Shown here: positions 49,391-58,924 of the stretch, piece by piece
Layout of the letters: the number at the start of each line of letters is the position of its first letter
How positions within the stretch are numbered: the stretch's first letter is position 1
NCBI RefSeq assembly: GCF_916619195.1
Contig: NZ_CAKAKL010000001.1
Coordinates: forward strand, 744,001-808,000
Reading direction: 5' to 3'
Length of the DNA: 64,000 nt
Origin: Inquilinus sp. Marseille-Q2685
Lineage (GTDB): Bacteria; Pseudomonadota; Alphaproteobacteria; DSM-16000; Inquilinaceae
Notes under the pieces: generated by a model
Told to the model about the DNA's origin: nothing
Databases searched by the model: none
Seen by the model: the letters and a program-made list of their open reading frames with translations, nothing else
Made by a program: the position numbers and the translations under genes

Positions 49391-50182
49391 TCAGGCGGCC
49401 GGCTGTTCCGCCTCGCCGGTCTCGGCCGGCGGCGGCAGCGCCTCCTCGGCCGGGGCCTCCTCCAGCGCGCCGACATCCGCGCCGCTCGCGCTCATCTCGG
49501 CCTGAATGCCGGCGATGACGGAGCCGGAGAACAGCTCGCAATAGAGCTCGATCGCGCGCAGCGCGTCGTCATTGCCCGGCACCGGGAAGGTGATGCCGTC
49601 GGGGCTGGAATTGCTGTCCAGCACGGCCACGACCGGGATGCCGAGCTTAGCGGCTTCCTGGACCGCAATCGCTTCCTTGTTGGTGTCGATGATCACCAGG
49701 ATGTCGGGCAGGCCGCCCATGTCCCGGATGCCGCCCAGCGCCTTCTCGAGCTTGTCGCGCTCGCGGGTCAGGGTCAGCTGCTCCTTCTTGGTCAGGCCGA
49801 CCGCGCCCTGGGCGAGCTGCTCGTCCATCTCCTTCAGGCGGCGGATCGACTGCGACACCGTCTTCCAGTTGGTCAGCATGCCGCCGAGCCAGCGGTGGTT
49901 GACGTAGTACTGACCGCAGCGCTTGGCCGCGTCGGCGATCTTGTCCTGCGCCTGGCGCTTGGTGCCGACGAACAGGACGCGGCCGCCATTGGCGACGACG
50001 TCGCGGACCGCGTCGAGCGCCCGGTGCAGCATCGGCACAGTCTGCTCGAGGTCGATGATGTGCACGCCGTTGCGCACGCCGAAGATGAACGGGGCCATCT
50101 TCGGGTTCCAGCGGCGGGTGTGGTGGCCGAAATGCGCGCCGGCTTCGAGGAGCTGGCGCATGGTGAAGGTCGGCGTAGCCAT
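49391..50182 (-). CDS. rpsB: 30S ribosomal protein S2
   Basis: 263 residues. The core begins [20 protein letters not shown] with [55 protein letters not shown] and AIVVxDT-like [20 protein letters not shown]. The acidic C-terminal tail is typical of alphaproteobacteria. AAAGGACC precedes the ATG. It opens the long minus-strand cluster; the 247 bp upstream probably hold its promoter. Confidence 0.97.
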   Translation of the reverse strand: MATPTFTMRQLLEAGAHFGHHTRRWNPKMAPFIFGVRNGVHIIDLEQTVPMLHRALDAVRDVVANGGRVLFVGTKRQAQDKIADAAKRCGQYYVNHRWLGGMLTNWKTVSQSIRRLKEMDEQLAQGAVGLTKKEQLTLTRERDKLEKALGGIRDMGGLPDILVIIDTNKEAIAVQEAAKLGIPVVAVLDSNSSPDGITFPVPGNDDALRAIELYCELFSGSVIAGIQAEMSASGADVGALEEAPAEEALPPPAETGEAEQPAA

Positions 50183-50429
50183 GGTCGGAAGGTCCTTTTT
50201 CCGGTTGTTCCGCCGCGGGCCTTGCCTCCCGCCGCACCGCGGATTGCGGATATGGCGAAAGGCACCGGAGCGCCCGAGCCACTGCCGTGGCAGGCCGCGA
50301 TGCCCGCGTGTGGGATTGACGACGGCGCGGTTGATACGCCCTGCGCCCGGGAAATGCAAGTCGGGCGGTTGGGGGACTTTCGCGTGCGGGAGTCACCCAA
50401 ACGCCCGGATCGGCGTCGGCGACCGCAAC

Positions 50430-50762
50430 TCAGGCGCTGCGGCGGTCCGGCCAGACGAAACGCGAGCGGTAGCGCTGCGCCCGTCGGGCGCGGTGCCCGG
50501 CCAGGTCGTCGACCGGCGCGGCGGGCTGAACGGAGGCCGGCGCCGCAGCAGCCGGCTCGTCCCAGCGGGCGGCCAGCTTGCCGGTCTCGGGGTCACGGAT
50601 CCAGCGCAACAGCACCTTCTCCTCGTCCCGGATCGGGTCGTGGCGCAGGTCGCGGTTGCGGAAACACGGCAGGGCGACAAGCGCCTCGGCACGCGGGGAG
50701 ATCACGGCGCCCAGCGCCAGGCGCAGGCGGCGATCGAAGCAGGAGAGAAAAGCGAGGTTCAT
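50430..50762 (-). CDS. Hypothetical protein
   Basis: 110 residues with GGAG six bases before the ATG. MNLAFLSCFDRRLRLALGAV is followed by a charged middle (RDLRHDPIRDEEKVLLRWIR) and an Ala/Pro-rich then arginine-rich tail. No signal peptide or domain is recognised. The good ribosome site and codon use like its neighbours support a real gene. Confidence 0.55.
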   Translation of the reverse strand: MNLAFLSCFDRRLRLALGAVISPRAEALVALPCFRNRDLRHDPIRDEEKVLLRWIRDPETGKLAARWDEPAAAAPASVQPAAPVDDLAGHRARRAQRYRSRFVWPDRRSA

Positions 50763-51287
50763 CGTTCGCTCCGTTCCCGCACGCGGCGGAAGCGGGGCGA
50801 ACGGCGCTCCGACCCTAGGTCCGGCTCACGCCATCCACCCGGCCGAGGCCGAGTGCGATCCAGTGATGTTCGGGCGACGTCACCGCGGCCGGATCGGCCT
50901 TGGCGACGCCACGACTAGGGTGGTCGTCCATCTGTCTCTCGTTGTGAGATTGGCGCCGGGCGGGCCTGGGCTCGTCCGGCGTCACCGGCCATGTATGCCC
51001 GCGTCCCCGGAGAGTCAAGTTCAAAGCGAACGCCGCGGAATGCCTGGGTTGGGCGGCCTTCGGAGCCGGCGGGAACCGTGCTGCCGGAGGTCCGGCCGCA
51101 ACCGGAGTCGCCGTCAACCGGCACGGCACCGAATCCATCCGATGGTCCAATGGCCCATGGTCGAATGGAACGAGGATGCGGGTAAGTTCCATTGTTCTTC
51201 TGCACGGTCCGCTGCAGACGGACGCAATGGGCCAGCCGACCGGGTGCCGAGCCCGGTCGCCCGCAACCCTGGCCAGGAGGTCGCGCG
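50763..51287. other. 525-bp gap with one weak small-ORF candidate
   Basis: No convincing gene fills this gap between divergent genes. On the minus strand, 50931-50815 could encode 38 residues (MDDHPSRGVAKADPAAVTSP, then EHHWIALGLGRVDGVSRT) with GAGAGA before the ATG; no family is certain. Otherwise I see only low-complexity GC-rich sequence and space for two promoters. Confidence 0.3.
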
Positions 51288-51605
51288 ATGCGCATCCTCT
51301 TCCCGTTCGCGGCCGCGCTCGCCATCGCCGGCGGCAGCGCGGCCGCCCATGGACCGGCGGCGTGGATCCAGAACGGTCACTACCGGAACCTGACCGGCAC
51401 GCATGAGCATTGCTGCGGCCCGAACGACTGTGCCGCCTTCTCCTCCCGCGATGTCCAGGTTCGTCCCGACGGCTATATGGTCCGGCCGCTCGGCCTGCTG
51501 GTGCCGACCGACCAGGCCCAGTTCAGCGAAGACGAGAAATACTGGCTCTGCCGCAAGCCCGACGGGTCGATGCGCTGCTTCTTCATCCCGAATGTCGGCG
51601 CCTGA
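51288..51605 (+). CDS. Secreted cysteine/histidine-rich small protein, unknown function
   Basis: 105 residues with AGGAGG before the ATG. A signal peptide (MRILFPFAAALAIAGGSAAA) leads to AAWIQNGHYRNLTG, then THEHCCGPNDCAAF and YWLCRKPDGSMRCFF. Four or five cysteines and clustered histidines suggest disulfides or metal binding in the periplasm. No family name is certain. It lies 26 bases before another exported protein, probably co-transcribed. Confidence 0.7.
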   Translation: MRILFPFAAALAIAGGSAAAHGPAAWIQNGHYRNLTGTHEHCCGPNDCAAFSSRDVQVRPDGYMVRPLGLLVPTDQAQFSEDEKYWLCRKPDGSMRCFFIPNVGA

Positions 51606-51631
51606 CTCGGGGGCGCGGCGAGGAGCATGAC

Positions 51632-51973
51632 ATGACCCGATCATCTCTCGGCCCCCGTCACCGCATCACGGCGGCCTGCGCTGCGGCGCTCCTGCTGCTC
51701 GGCGCAGCCGCCGAAGCCCGCGCGGCGCTGCCGCCCTACTGGCAGCGCCTGCGGGAGATCCAGGCCATCCTGGACAGCAACGAGCTGGCCCAGAGGCTGC
51801 GCGATACGCCGATCGACCGGATCGAGCGGCCGGGCGAGGATCTGTACCGGATCCAGGCGGGGCCCTGCTCGCTCGACATCCGCATCGTCGACGATCCCCC
51901 CGATAGCGGCCAGCCGGCGGTGCCGGGCCCGCGCCGCTTCCATATCGAGACCAGCGAGGCCGCCTGCCGCTGA
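51632..51973 (+). CDS. Exported small hypothetical protein
   Basis: 113 residues, AGGAG six bases before the ATG. A long signal peptide (RITAACAAALLLLGAAAEAR) precedes PPYWQRLREIQAILDSNELA and IERPGEDLYRIQAGPCSLDI, ending with a final cysteine (ETSEAACR) that may pair with the one in AGPCS. The family is not recognised. Likely in one operon with the Cys/His-rich protein upstream. Confidence 0.65.
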   Translation: MTRSSLGPRHRITAACAAALLLLGAAAEARAALPPYWQRLREIQAILDSNELAQRLRDTPIDRIERPGEDLYRIQAGPCSLDIRIVDDPPDSGQPAVPGPRRFHIETSEAACR

Positions 51974-52032
51974 TTCGCGGAACCGGTGCCGCCGCGGCGG
52001 CGTTGGCCGGGTGTGAAGGAGGCACCCCGCCG

Positions 52033-52368
52033 ATGCACGCCTATTCCGTCCGGATCAACCCTGCCCGGCGCCGGGACCCGCTGTGGCGCGCCGTCGATCC
52101 CGAGAACGGCGCCGATTTCGTGAAGGACATGATGGTGTTCGCGGAGAGTCCCGAGGATGCCCGCCGCTATCTCGACGCGACCTTCCTGGCCACCGGCTTC
52201 TCGCCCGACAAGCCGCCCCTCCGGGAGACCGGATCGCCGTGGCACGAACCCGACCTCGTCCGCATCGAGCCCGCGCCGGACCACGACGCGATCGCGCAGG
52301 CTGCCGGCCGCAACCATGTGTCGCAACGCGAGGGCCTGCTCAGCAATCCGAAGCGCGACCCGCTGTAG
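52033..52368 (+). CDS. Hypothetical cytoplasmic protein
   Basis: 111 residues with GGAGG 11 bases before the ATG; a TTG at 52003 is the alternative. MHAYSVRINPARRRDPLWRA, VFAESPEDARRYLDATFLAT and DHDAIAQAAGRNHVSQREGL show no signal peptide or membrane segment. No function recognised. It ends 2 bases from the convergent matB gene. Confidence 0.55.
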   Translation: MHAYSVRINPARRRDPLWRAVDPENGADFVKDMMVFAESPEDARRYLDATFLATGFSPDKPPLRETGSPWHEPDLVRIEPAPDHDAIAQAAGRNHVSQREGLLSNPKRDPL

Positions 52369-52370
52369 GC

Positions 52371-53891
52371 CTACGCCGGGGTGAACGTCGCCTTGTACTG
52401 CTCGCGCAAGGCCGCCTTCTGCACCTTGCCCATGGCGTTGCGCGGAATCTCCGCGACCACGAACACCGCCTTGGGCTGCTTGAACCGCGCCAGCTGGTCC
52501 TGCAGCGCCGCCTGGATCGCCGCGGGGTCGAGCGGCGCAGCACCCGCCCGCATCTTCACCACCGCCGCCACCGCCTCGCCGAAATCCGGATGCGGCAGGC
52601 CGATCACCGCCGATTCCTCGACGCCCGGGATGGCGTCGATCAGGCTCTCGACCTCCTTCGGATAGACGTTGAAGCCGCCGGAGATGATCAGGTCCTTGGC
52701 CCGACCGACGATCGAGACATAGCCGCGGTCGTCCACCACCCCGACATCGCCGGTGATGAAGAAGCCGTCGGCCCGGAACTCGGCCGCGGTCTTCTCCGGC
52801 ATCCGCCAATAGCCCTTGAACACGTTCGGGCCCTTGACCTCGATCACGCCGATCTGGCCCGGCGGCAGCGGCTTCGAATCCTCGCCCACGACCCGCAGCG
52901 ACACGCCGGGCAGCGGGAAGCCGACCGTCCCCGCCCGCCGCTCGCCCTCGAGCGGGTTCGAGGTGTTCATGTTGGTCTCGGTCATGCCGTAGCGTTCGAG
53001 GATGGTGTGGCCGGTGCGCTGCCGGAACTGCTCGAAGGTGTCAGGCAGGAGCGGCGCCGAGCCGGAGATGAACAGCCGCATGTGCCGGCACAGCTCGGCG
53101 GTGAGGCCGGGCTGCTCCAGCAACCGGGTGTAGAAGGTCGGCACCCCCATCATCACGCTGGCCCCGGGCAGCAGGCGCAGCACCTCGGCGGCATCGAACT
53201 TCGGCAGGAACAGCATGGTCGCGCCGGCCAGGAGCGCGCAGTTGGTGGCGACGAACAGGCCGTGGGTGTGGAAGATCGGCAGGGCGTGCAGCAGCACGTC
53301 GCCCGGCTGGAAGCCCCAGTAATCGTGCAGGGTCAGGGCGTTCGACAGCAGGTTGTCGTGGCTGAGCATCGCCCCCTTGGACCGGCCGGTGGTGCCGGAG
53401 GTGTAGAGGATCGCGGCCAGGTCGTCCGGCTTGCGCGCCAATGTCTCGAACCCGTCCGGCTCCTGCGCCGCGGCCTCGGCCAGGGTCCCCTCCCCGGCCG
53501 CCCCCAGCGTCAGCACCGCCTTGGCGCCGGTCGGCCGGGCCACCGCCTCGATCTCCGCCAGCCGCGCCGGCTGGCACACCACCAGCGCCGGCTCGGCATC
53601 GCCGGCGAAATAGGCGACCTCGCCCTTGGTGTAGGCAGTGTTGAGCGGCAGGTAGATCGCCCCGGCGCGCAGGCAGCCGAGATAGAGCGCCACCACCTCC
53701 GGCGACTTGTCCACCTGCACCATCACCCGGTCGCCCGGTGCCACGCCCAGGCGCCGCAGCAGGTTGGCGTAGCGGGCGCTGGCCGCCTCGAGCCCGGCAT
53801 AGGAGATGCGGCGGCCGTCGGCGAGCTCGAGCGCCGGCTTGCTCCGGTCGATGGGGAAGCGGGCGGACAGGGCGTGGTAGAGATTGGTCAT
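52371..53891 (-). CDS. matB: Malonyl-CoA synthetase
   Basis: 506 residues of the ANL adenylate-forming family. ILYTSGTTGRSKGAMLSH is the phosphate loop, ERYGMTETNMNTSNPLEG the A5 motif with MatB-type TNMNTSNP, GYWRMPEKTAAEF and FFITGDVGVVDDRGYVS follow, and GRAKDLIISGGFNVYPKEVE with PRNAMGKVQK gives the mobile lysine domain. The YGMTET(N)M signature and the neighbouring decarboxylase support malonate as substrate. It starts 13 bases after the decarboxylase stop. Confidence 0.92.
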   Translation of the reverse strand: MTNLYHALSARFPIDRSKPALELADGRRISYAGLEAASARYANLLRRLGVAPGDRVMVQVDKSPEVVALYLGCLRAGAIYLPLNTAYTKGEVAYFAGDAEPALVVCQPARLAEIEAVARPTGAKAVLTLGAAGEGTLAEAAAQEPDGFETLARKPDDLAAILYTSGTTGRSKGAMLSHDNLLSNALTLHDYWGFQPGDVLLHALPIFHTHGLFVATNCALLAGATMLFLPKFDAAEVLRLLPGASVMMGVPTFYTRLLEQPGLTAELCRHMRLFISGSAPLLPDTFEQFRQRTGHTILERYGMTETNMNTSNPLEGERRAGTVGFPLPGVSLRVVGEDSKPLPPGQIGVIEVKGPNVFKGYWRMPEKTAAEFRADGFFITGDVGVVDDRGYVSIVGRAKDLIISGGFNVYPKEVESLIDAIPGVEESAVIGLPHPDFGEAVAAVVKMRAGAAPLDPAAIQAALQDQLARFKQPKAVFVVAEIPRNAMGKVQKAALREQYKATFTPA

Positions 53892-53904
53892 TCGGCTCGG
53901 CGGG

Positions 53905-55218
53905 TCAGAGATAGGGCTTCAGCTGGCGCGCCACCGCGCGGCTCGTCGCCACTTTCCCGGCGTTGACGAAGGCCTCGTGGTTCCGCTCCAGCTCGACCGG
54001 ATCATAGAGGTAATTGACCAGAAGTCCCCAGCTCTGCTCCAGCCCCTTCGGCGCGGCGTCGCCGGCCCAGTTCAGCCGCTCCAGCCGGGCACCGTTGCCG
54101 AGATGGAACCGCGCCACCGGATCGACGGGCCGCCCGTTGGGCCGCAGCTCGGCGGCGAGATAGCGGGCGCAGAGGCCGATCAACGCCGCCTTCAGGGCCT
54201 TGTCCGCGCCGACGGCGTCGATCCCGCCCTCCGCCAACACCGGCAGCAGGGCCTCGGCCGAGGCCTGCACCGCAGGATGCTCATGCTCCGGCGCCGCCGT
54301 CTCCAGCCAGTGCCGGAACCCCGGAATGGGCGACAGGGTCGAGAAGGTCGTGAGGTTGGGCAGGGTCTGCTGCAGGTCCGCCACCACCTGCTTCAGCAGG
54401 AAGCTGCCGAAGGAGATGCCGCGCAGCCCCTTCTGGGTGTTGGTGATCGAGTAGAAGATCGCCGTGTCGGCGGCGGCAGGATCGCCGACCGGGGCCTCCG
54501 GGTCCAGCAGCGGCGCCACCTCGCCCGCCAGGCCGCGCACCAGCGCCACCTGGACGAAGATCACCGGCTCGTTCGGCAGGGCCGGGTGGAAGAAGGCGTA
54601 GCAGCGGCGGTCCTCGGCCAGGCGCCGGCGCAGGAACTCCCAGCCCGGGATGGCGTGCACCGCCTCGTACTGGATCAGCTTCTCCAGGATGATCGCCGGC
54701 GTCTCCCAGGTGATCCGGCGCAGCTCCAGGAAGCCGCCGGAGAACCAGGAGGTCAGGACATGCTTGAGATCGGCATCCACGATCCGCAGCTCCGGCTTGC
54801 CGTCGGCGAGGTCGAGCGCGTCGGCGCGCAGCCCGATCACGAACTCCGTGCCCTCGGGCAACATGTTGATGCGGCGCAGCAGTTCCTGCCGCGGCGGTTC
54901 CGCCGCCTCGGCCAGGGCCAGGGCGCCGGCGGCGCTGGGCTCCGCAACGAAAGCTCGGGCGGCGGCGGCGATGGCCGCGTGGTCGGGCCCGAACTCGCGC
55001 CCCAGCATGGTGAAGAACGCCTCCCGCCCGGCCGCATCCAGGCCGCGATAGAAGGCCACCAGCTCGCGCGCCAGGGCGATTCCGGAGGCCTCGCCGCGTT
55101 CGGACAGCAGCGCGCGACAGAGGCCGCCAGGATCCCGCGGCAGGGGCCGGCCGCGGCCGAAGGCGAAGAGCTCGAGGCCGCGATCGGCGATCGAGTTGAT
55201 CAGGTCGGTGATCTGCAT
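53905..55218 (-). CDS. Malonyl-CoA decarboxylase
   Basis: 437 residues of the MLYCD/MatA family: INMLPEGTEFVIGLRADALD, LTSWFSGGFLELRRITWETP, IFVQVALVRGLAGEVAPLLD, TAIFYSITNTQKGLRGISFG (catalytic Ser and loop) and RFHLGNGARLERLNWAGDAA with the catalytic His and GLEQSWGLLVNYLYDP. It turns malonyl-CoA into acetyl-CoA. With MatB it forms a two-gene malonate-use operon; no transporter or MatR regulator is adjacent. Confidence 0.93.
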   Translation of the reverse strand: MQITDLINSIADRGLELFAFGRGRPLPRDPGGLCRALLSERGEASGIALARELVAFYRGLDAAGREAFFTMLGREFGPDHAAIAAAARAFVAEPSAAGALALAEAAEPPRQELLRRINMLPEGTEFVIGLRADALDLADGKPELRIVDADLKHVLTSWFSGGFLELRRITWETPAIILEKLIQYEAVHAIPGWEFLRRRLAEDRRCYAFFHPALPNEPVIFVQVALVRGLAGEVAPLLDPEAPVGDPAAADTAIFYSITNTQKGLRGISFGSFLLKQVVADLQQTLPNLTTFSTLSPIPGFRHWLETAAPEHEHPAVQASAEALLPVLAEGGIDAVGADKALKAALIGLCARYLAAELRPNGRPVDPVARFHLGNGARLERLNWAGDAAPKGLEQSWGLLVNYLYDPVELERNHEAFVNAGKVATSRAVARQLKPYL

Positions 55219-55316
55219 GAGGTGCCCGTTCCGCTTCCACCAGACCCGGTCAGGCTAGTGCGCTTCCCGCCCATGGGACAATGTCGCCCGGCGTATGCCA
55301 GCGATCCCGCCAATAC

Positions 55317-55343
55317 AAAAAAGGCGGCGCTGGTGGCGCCGCC
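55317..55343 (-). terminator. Rho-independent terminator of the SLBB protein gene
   Basis: GGCGGCGC / GCGCCGCC with a TGGTG loop (plus strand 55323-55343) is followed on the minus strand by TTTTTT. It lies 25 bases after the stop of the polysaccharide export gene and before the malonyl-CoA decarboxylase gene. Confidence 0.85.
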
Positions 55344-55367
55344 CTTTCCCACGTGCTTTTCCCTGGA

Positions 55368-58160
55368 TCAGTTGTTGTTCCGGCTGATGACCACCAGCGA
55401 GGCGGCTGAGATCGCCAGGCTCTGCACGATCGAGCCGACGTCCCGAATCAGCCGGGAGATGTCGAACGGGGTCAGGTCGCGCGGCACGATGATGACCGAC
55501 CCCGGCGGCACCTTGACCGAGCTGTAGCTCCAGGACGACAGGTCGAGCGGCTGCGCCTGGCCGTTCGGCATGATGACGAAGGCACGGCCGGTATCCGCCG
55601 CCTTGGTCGTGCCGCCGGCGAAGTCGACATAGTCGTCGGCGGTCAGCTTGCCGTCGTACTGGACCGTGCCCGGGTTGAGCACCTCGCCCGAAACGGTGAC
55701 GAAAAGCGGCCGCTTCGGCACGAACAGCTGGTCGCCCGCGTCCAGGGTGAAGTCGAGCTCGGGCCTGGCCGCCAGTACCGTCGGATCGGCCTCGATCACC
55801 ACCCGGCCGGCGGCCGGGATGCTCTTCAGCTCGGAGATCAGGCTCTGGATCGCCGGCAGGGCCGCGGCGGTGTTGCTGCTGCTGCTGCCGCTGCTCTGGG
55901 CTTCCTGGATCAGCTGCGGCAGCCCGGCCTGAATTTCGCGGGCGGTGCGCTCATAGCCCTGCTGCTGCTGCCGCTGCACGGCCACGCGGGTGAACACCGC
56001 GCCATAGGGGAAGGCCTGGTTGGTGTAGCCGCCGGACCGCTGGATCAGCTGCAGCAGGGTCTCGCCGCGGCGGATCACGTAACGGCCGGGGTGGGTGAAC
56101 TCGCCGGCCAGGGTGACCGTCCCCTCCTCGCGCAGCTGCGGATTCTGCGGGATGCGGATGCTGTCGCCGGGATTCAGCTTGATCGACGCGGTGGTGGCGC
56201 CGAGGCTCTGTACCGAGCGCCAGGAGCCGCTGAGATTGGACGGCGACAGGGTGGAGAAGTAGCCGACTTCGATGGCGCGGCGGTCGGCCTCGACCGTCGT
56301 ACCGCCGGCGACGTCGAGCACGGTGGCCAGCGAAGTGCCCGGGATGATCGGGTAGCTGCCCGGCACCCGCACCTGGCCTTCGAGCGAGACGACGTGCTCG
56401 ATCACGAAGGGCAGCAGGTCCGGAAAGTCGTCGAAGATCTGCGGGCAGGCGCGGTTGACCGGCAGGGAGCTGCCCGTCTCTGTGTTCTGGAACGTCTGCC
56501 GTGCGTTGCGGAAGCGTCCGGTCGAGTCGTTGCGGACCGCCTCCGCCAGGGACCGCAGGCCGAGGCAGGAGCTGCTGACCGCAACGCCCGTCGGCAAACC
56601 GGCCGTCAGGGTCTGGTTCTGGTCCTGGACGTTCTGGGACTGGTCCGGCGCCGCCGAGCGGGCCTGCGCCGGCTGAATGCCCGACAGCATGTTCTGGACG
56701 TCGTCCGAGCCGAGATAGCGGATGTCCTCGCGCGACAGGACGATCAGCTTGTCGCGATCGCGCAGGCGGAAGTTGCCGCCGCCCCGCAGCGCCACGGCCA
56801 GGTTGACCGGCACGAACTTGCGGATCCGCGAGTTCGCGTCGGTGGTCTGGATCACGCCGAAGGGTAGATAGGCGTCATCCGCCAGGATCGGCGGATCGGA
56901 CAACAGCGCCCGCAGGGTCGGCGCGCTGCTCAGCGGCCGGACGCCGGTGACGGTGACGTTGCCGGTGACCGAGACGCTGCCCACGCGCAGATCCTGGGCC
57001 AGCGATACCTGGATGATGTCGCCGGTCTGCACCGGCACCGAGGTCTGGCCCGACAGGTTCTGCACCTGGTCCTGGCCGTTGCGGTCGAGCCGCAGCAGGT
57101 TGAACCGGTTGCCGGACGGACGGATCGGCCCGCCGGCATAGTCCAGCATCTCGGCGACGCTGAGCGGGCCGGCGGCGTCGGGCGGCATCTCGAAGATGCC
57201 GGGCCGGACCACATCGCCGGCGACCGCGACGGTGCGCCCGACCGTCGGCACGGAAATCCGATCGCCGTCCTGCAGCAGCAGGTCGGCCTCGTTGCTGTAG
57301 CCCATCAGGAAGCCGTACAGGTCGACCACCTTGGTCTGGCCCTGCCGGATCAGCGCGACGGTGCGCAGCGATCCCGTCTTCCGGATGCCGCCGCCGGCGG
57401 TCAACGCATCGACCAGGGTCGAGAAGCTGGTCAGCGTCTGGGTGCCGGGCTTGGCCACCTCGCCGGTCAGCGTCACCGAGATCGCGCGGACGTCGCCGAG
57501 TGACACGAAGGCCTCGGTCGAGACGTAGTTCTCCTTGACCCGGGTCTCGATCTCGCGGCGCAGGTCGCCGAAGGAGCGGCCGGCCGCCGGGATCGGCGGC
57601 AGGTCCTGCAGGATCAGCCGCCCCTCGCGGTCGACCGTCGCGCTGATGCCCTGATTCACCTGGCCGCGCAGCGTGACCACGATCTGGTCGCCGATGCCGA
57701 TGATGTAGTTCTCGCTGACCGCGCCGCTGACCACCTGGCTCGCCACCGCCCCGCCGGTGAAGACGTCATAGCCGAACTGGTTGATGTCGCCGCTCAGGCG
57801 CCGCTGGTAGTCGGCCTCGATGCGCGAGACGGGCGCGGCAGTGACGGTCGAGCCCGGCAGGACCGGCGAGAGGACCGAGGATTCCGTGACCTGTGCGGGC
57901 GTCGTCGTCGGGACGCGCGGCCCGCTCGGGATCGTCGTGCCGTCGGGTTGGATGCCCTGCTGCTGCAGTTGCGACGGGCTGATGCCGAGCTGCTGCAGCT
58001 GGTCGACCAAGGCGTTCAGCTGGGCATGGCCGGCGACCGGAGTCAGCACCAGAACGCCGCAGGCCAGAAGAGCCGGACCGATGCCATAACGAAGGGTCCA
58101 TCGCAGTCGGCGCCCCTCGCCCCGCTCGTCGCGGCGACGTTCACTCTGCACAGGCTTCAT
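55368..58160 (-). CDS. Polysaccharide biosynthesis/export protein with multiple SLBB domains
   Basis: 930 residues with a signal peptide (GPALLACGVLVLTPVAGHAQ). A polysaccharide-export (Wza N-terminal) domain begins around NYIIGIGDQIVVTLRGQVNQ, followed by several SLBB units: VTLTGEVAKPGTQTLTSFST, VAVAGDVVRPGIFEMPPDAA, VSLEGQVRVPGSYPIIPGTS, VTLAGEFTHPGRYVIRRGET and VTVSGEVLNPGTVQYDGKLT. Much larger than Wza, it resembles giant OPX proteins whose many SLBB repeats replace part of the periplasmic channel. No other export or glycosyltransferase genes are adjacent. ATG at 58160 is preferred to the GTG at 58175. Confidence 0.88.
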   Translation of the reverse strand: MKPVQSERRRDERGEGRRLRWTLRYGIGPALLACGVLVLTPVAGHAQLNALVDQLQQLGISPSQLQQQGIQPDGTTIPSGPRVPTTTPAQVTESSVLSPVLPGSTVTAAPVSRIEADYQRRLSGDINQFGYDVFTGGAVASQVVSGAVSENYIIGIGDQIVVTLRGQVNQGISATVDREGRLILQDLPPIPAAGRSFGDLRREIETRVKENYVSTEAFVSLGDVRAISVTLTGEVAKPGTQTLTSFSTLVDALTAGGGIRKTGSLRTVALIRQGQTKVVDLYGFLMGYSNEADLLLQDGDRISVPTVGRTVAVAGDVVRPGIFEMPPDAAGPLSVAEMLDYAGGPIRPSGNRFNLLRLDRNGQDQVQNLSGQTSVPVQTGDIIQVSLAQDLRVGSVSVTGNVTVTGVRPLSSAPTLRALLSDPPILADDAYLPFGVIQTTDANSRIRKFVPVNLAVALRGGGNFRLRDRDKLIVLSREDIRYLGSDDVQNMLSGIQPAQARSAAPDQSQNVQDQNQTLTAGLPTGVAVSSSCLGLRSLAEAVRNDSTGRFRNARQTFQNTETGSSLPVNRACPQIFDDFPDLLPFVIEHVVSLEGQVRVPGSYPIIPGTSLATVLDVAGGTTVEADRRAIEVGYFSTLSPSNLSGSWRSVQSLGATTASIKLNPGDSIRIPQNPQLREEGTVTLAGEFTHPGRYVIRRGETLLQLIQRSGGYTNQAFPYGAVFTRVAVQRQQQQGYERTAREIQAGLPQLIQEAQSSGSSSSNTAAALPAIQSLISELKSIPAAGRVVIEADPTVLAARPELDFTLDAGDQLFVPKRPLFVTVSGEVLNPGTVQYDGKLTADDYVDFAGGTTKAADTGRAFVIMPNGQAQPLDLSSWSYSSVKVPPGSVIIVPRDLTPFDISRLIRDVGSIVQSLAISAASLVVISRNNN

Positions 58161-58277
58161 AGTCCCCCGCTTCACTCAAATGCCCGATCGCGGCGCTGAT
58201 CGAGCCAACGCCCCCCAATATCCCCTCTTCTGGACGATCTGGCGGACAAAGAAAACCGGAATTCACCCCTGGACCTC

Positions 58278-58829
58278 TCAACCGGATACACAGACTTCGA
58301 TCGGCCTTTCCCCCTGGCCGCGGATCTTCTTCAGCCGTTCCAGGACCCGGCAGGCATAGGCGAACTGCCGATCCGGGTTGCTCGAATGATAATGCGCGAT
58401 CGCTTCCAGCCAGTTTCCATACTGGTTGAACAAACGCCGCAGGAAATACGCGCCGTAGATCACATTGTATTGTGGCTGAAAGATGAGCGTGTAGTCCGGC
58501 AGCGTCTGCTTGTGATAGCGTAGCGAAATCTGCATGCAGCCGACGTCGATATTTGGGCTTTCGCCGCCGCCATTCTCCTCGATCGCGGCCTTCATGGCGG
58601 CCAGGCTGCTCGGGAACATCGGCGTGCCGCCGACATTGAGGGCCCAGGGATAGGGATCGCCCTTGCCGCCCGATTCGGTCTGCGCGATCGCCAGCAGCAT
58701 GCCGCGCGGAATGCCGAAGGCGCCCTCCATCGCCAGGATATAGGGCGTGCAGCTCTCCTCTGCCCGCGCCGCCGCGGCCAAGCCGAGCAGGAGCACCGCG
58801 AGCCCCGCGATCCGACCGAATCCCCTCAC
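58278..58829 (-). CDS. Lytic transglycosylase-like (SLT domain) exported protein
   Basis: 183 residues from GTG (a TTG at 58832 is adjacent). Signal peptide (IAGLAVLLLGLAAAARAEES), then MLLAIAQTESGGKGDPYPWA with the catalytic Glu52, NIDVGCMQISLRYH and NVIYGAYFLRRLFNQYGNWL, all SLT-fold motifs. It should cut peptidoglycan. Adjacency to the SLBB export protein suggests local wall opening for a secretion or export machine. Confidence 0.85.
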   Translation of the reverse strand: MRGFGRIAGLAVLLLGLAAAARAEESCTPYILAMEGAFGIPRGMLLAIAQTESGGKGDPYPWALNVGGTPMFPSSLAAMKAAIEENGGGESPNIDVGCMQISLRYHKQTLPDYTLIFQPQYNVIYGAYFLRRLFNQYGNWLEAIAHYHSSNPDRQFAYACRVLERLKKIRGQGERPIEVCVSG

Positions 58830-58924
58830 CAACGCAACCGGCTTCCCCCGCCAATCGATGCAAGGCTTCTAGCACAGAGCATCGAGTCGGCAGAATACCG
58901 GCGTATCGGAGGACTGCCGCCGCA

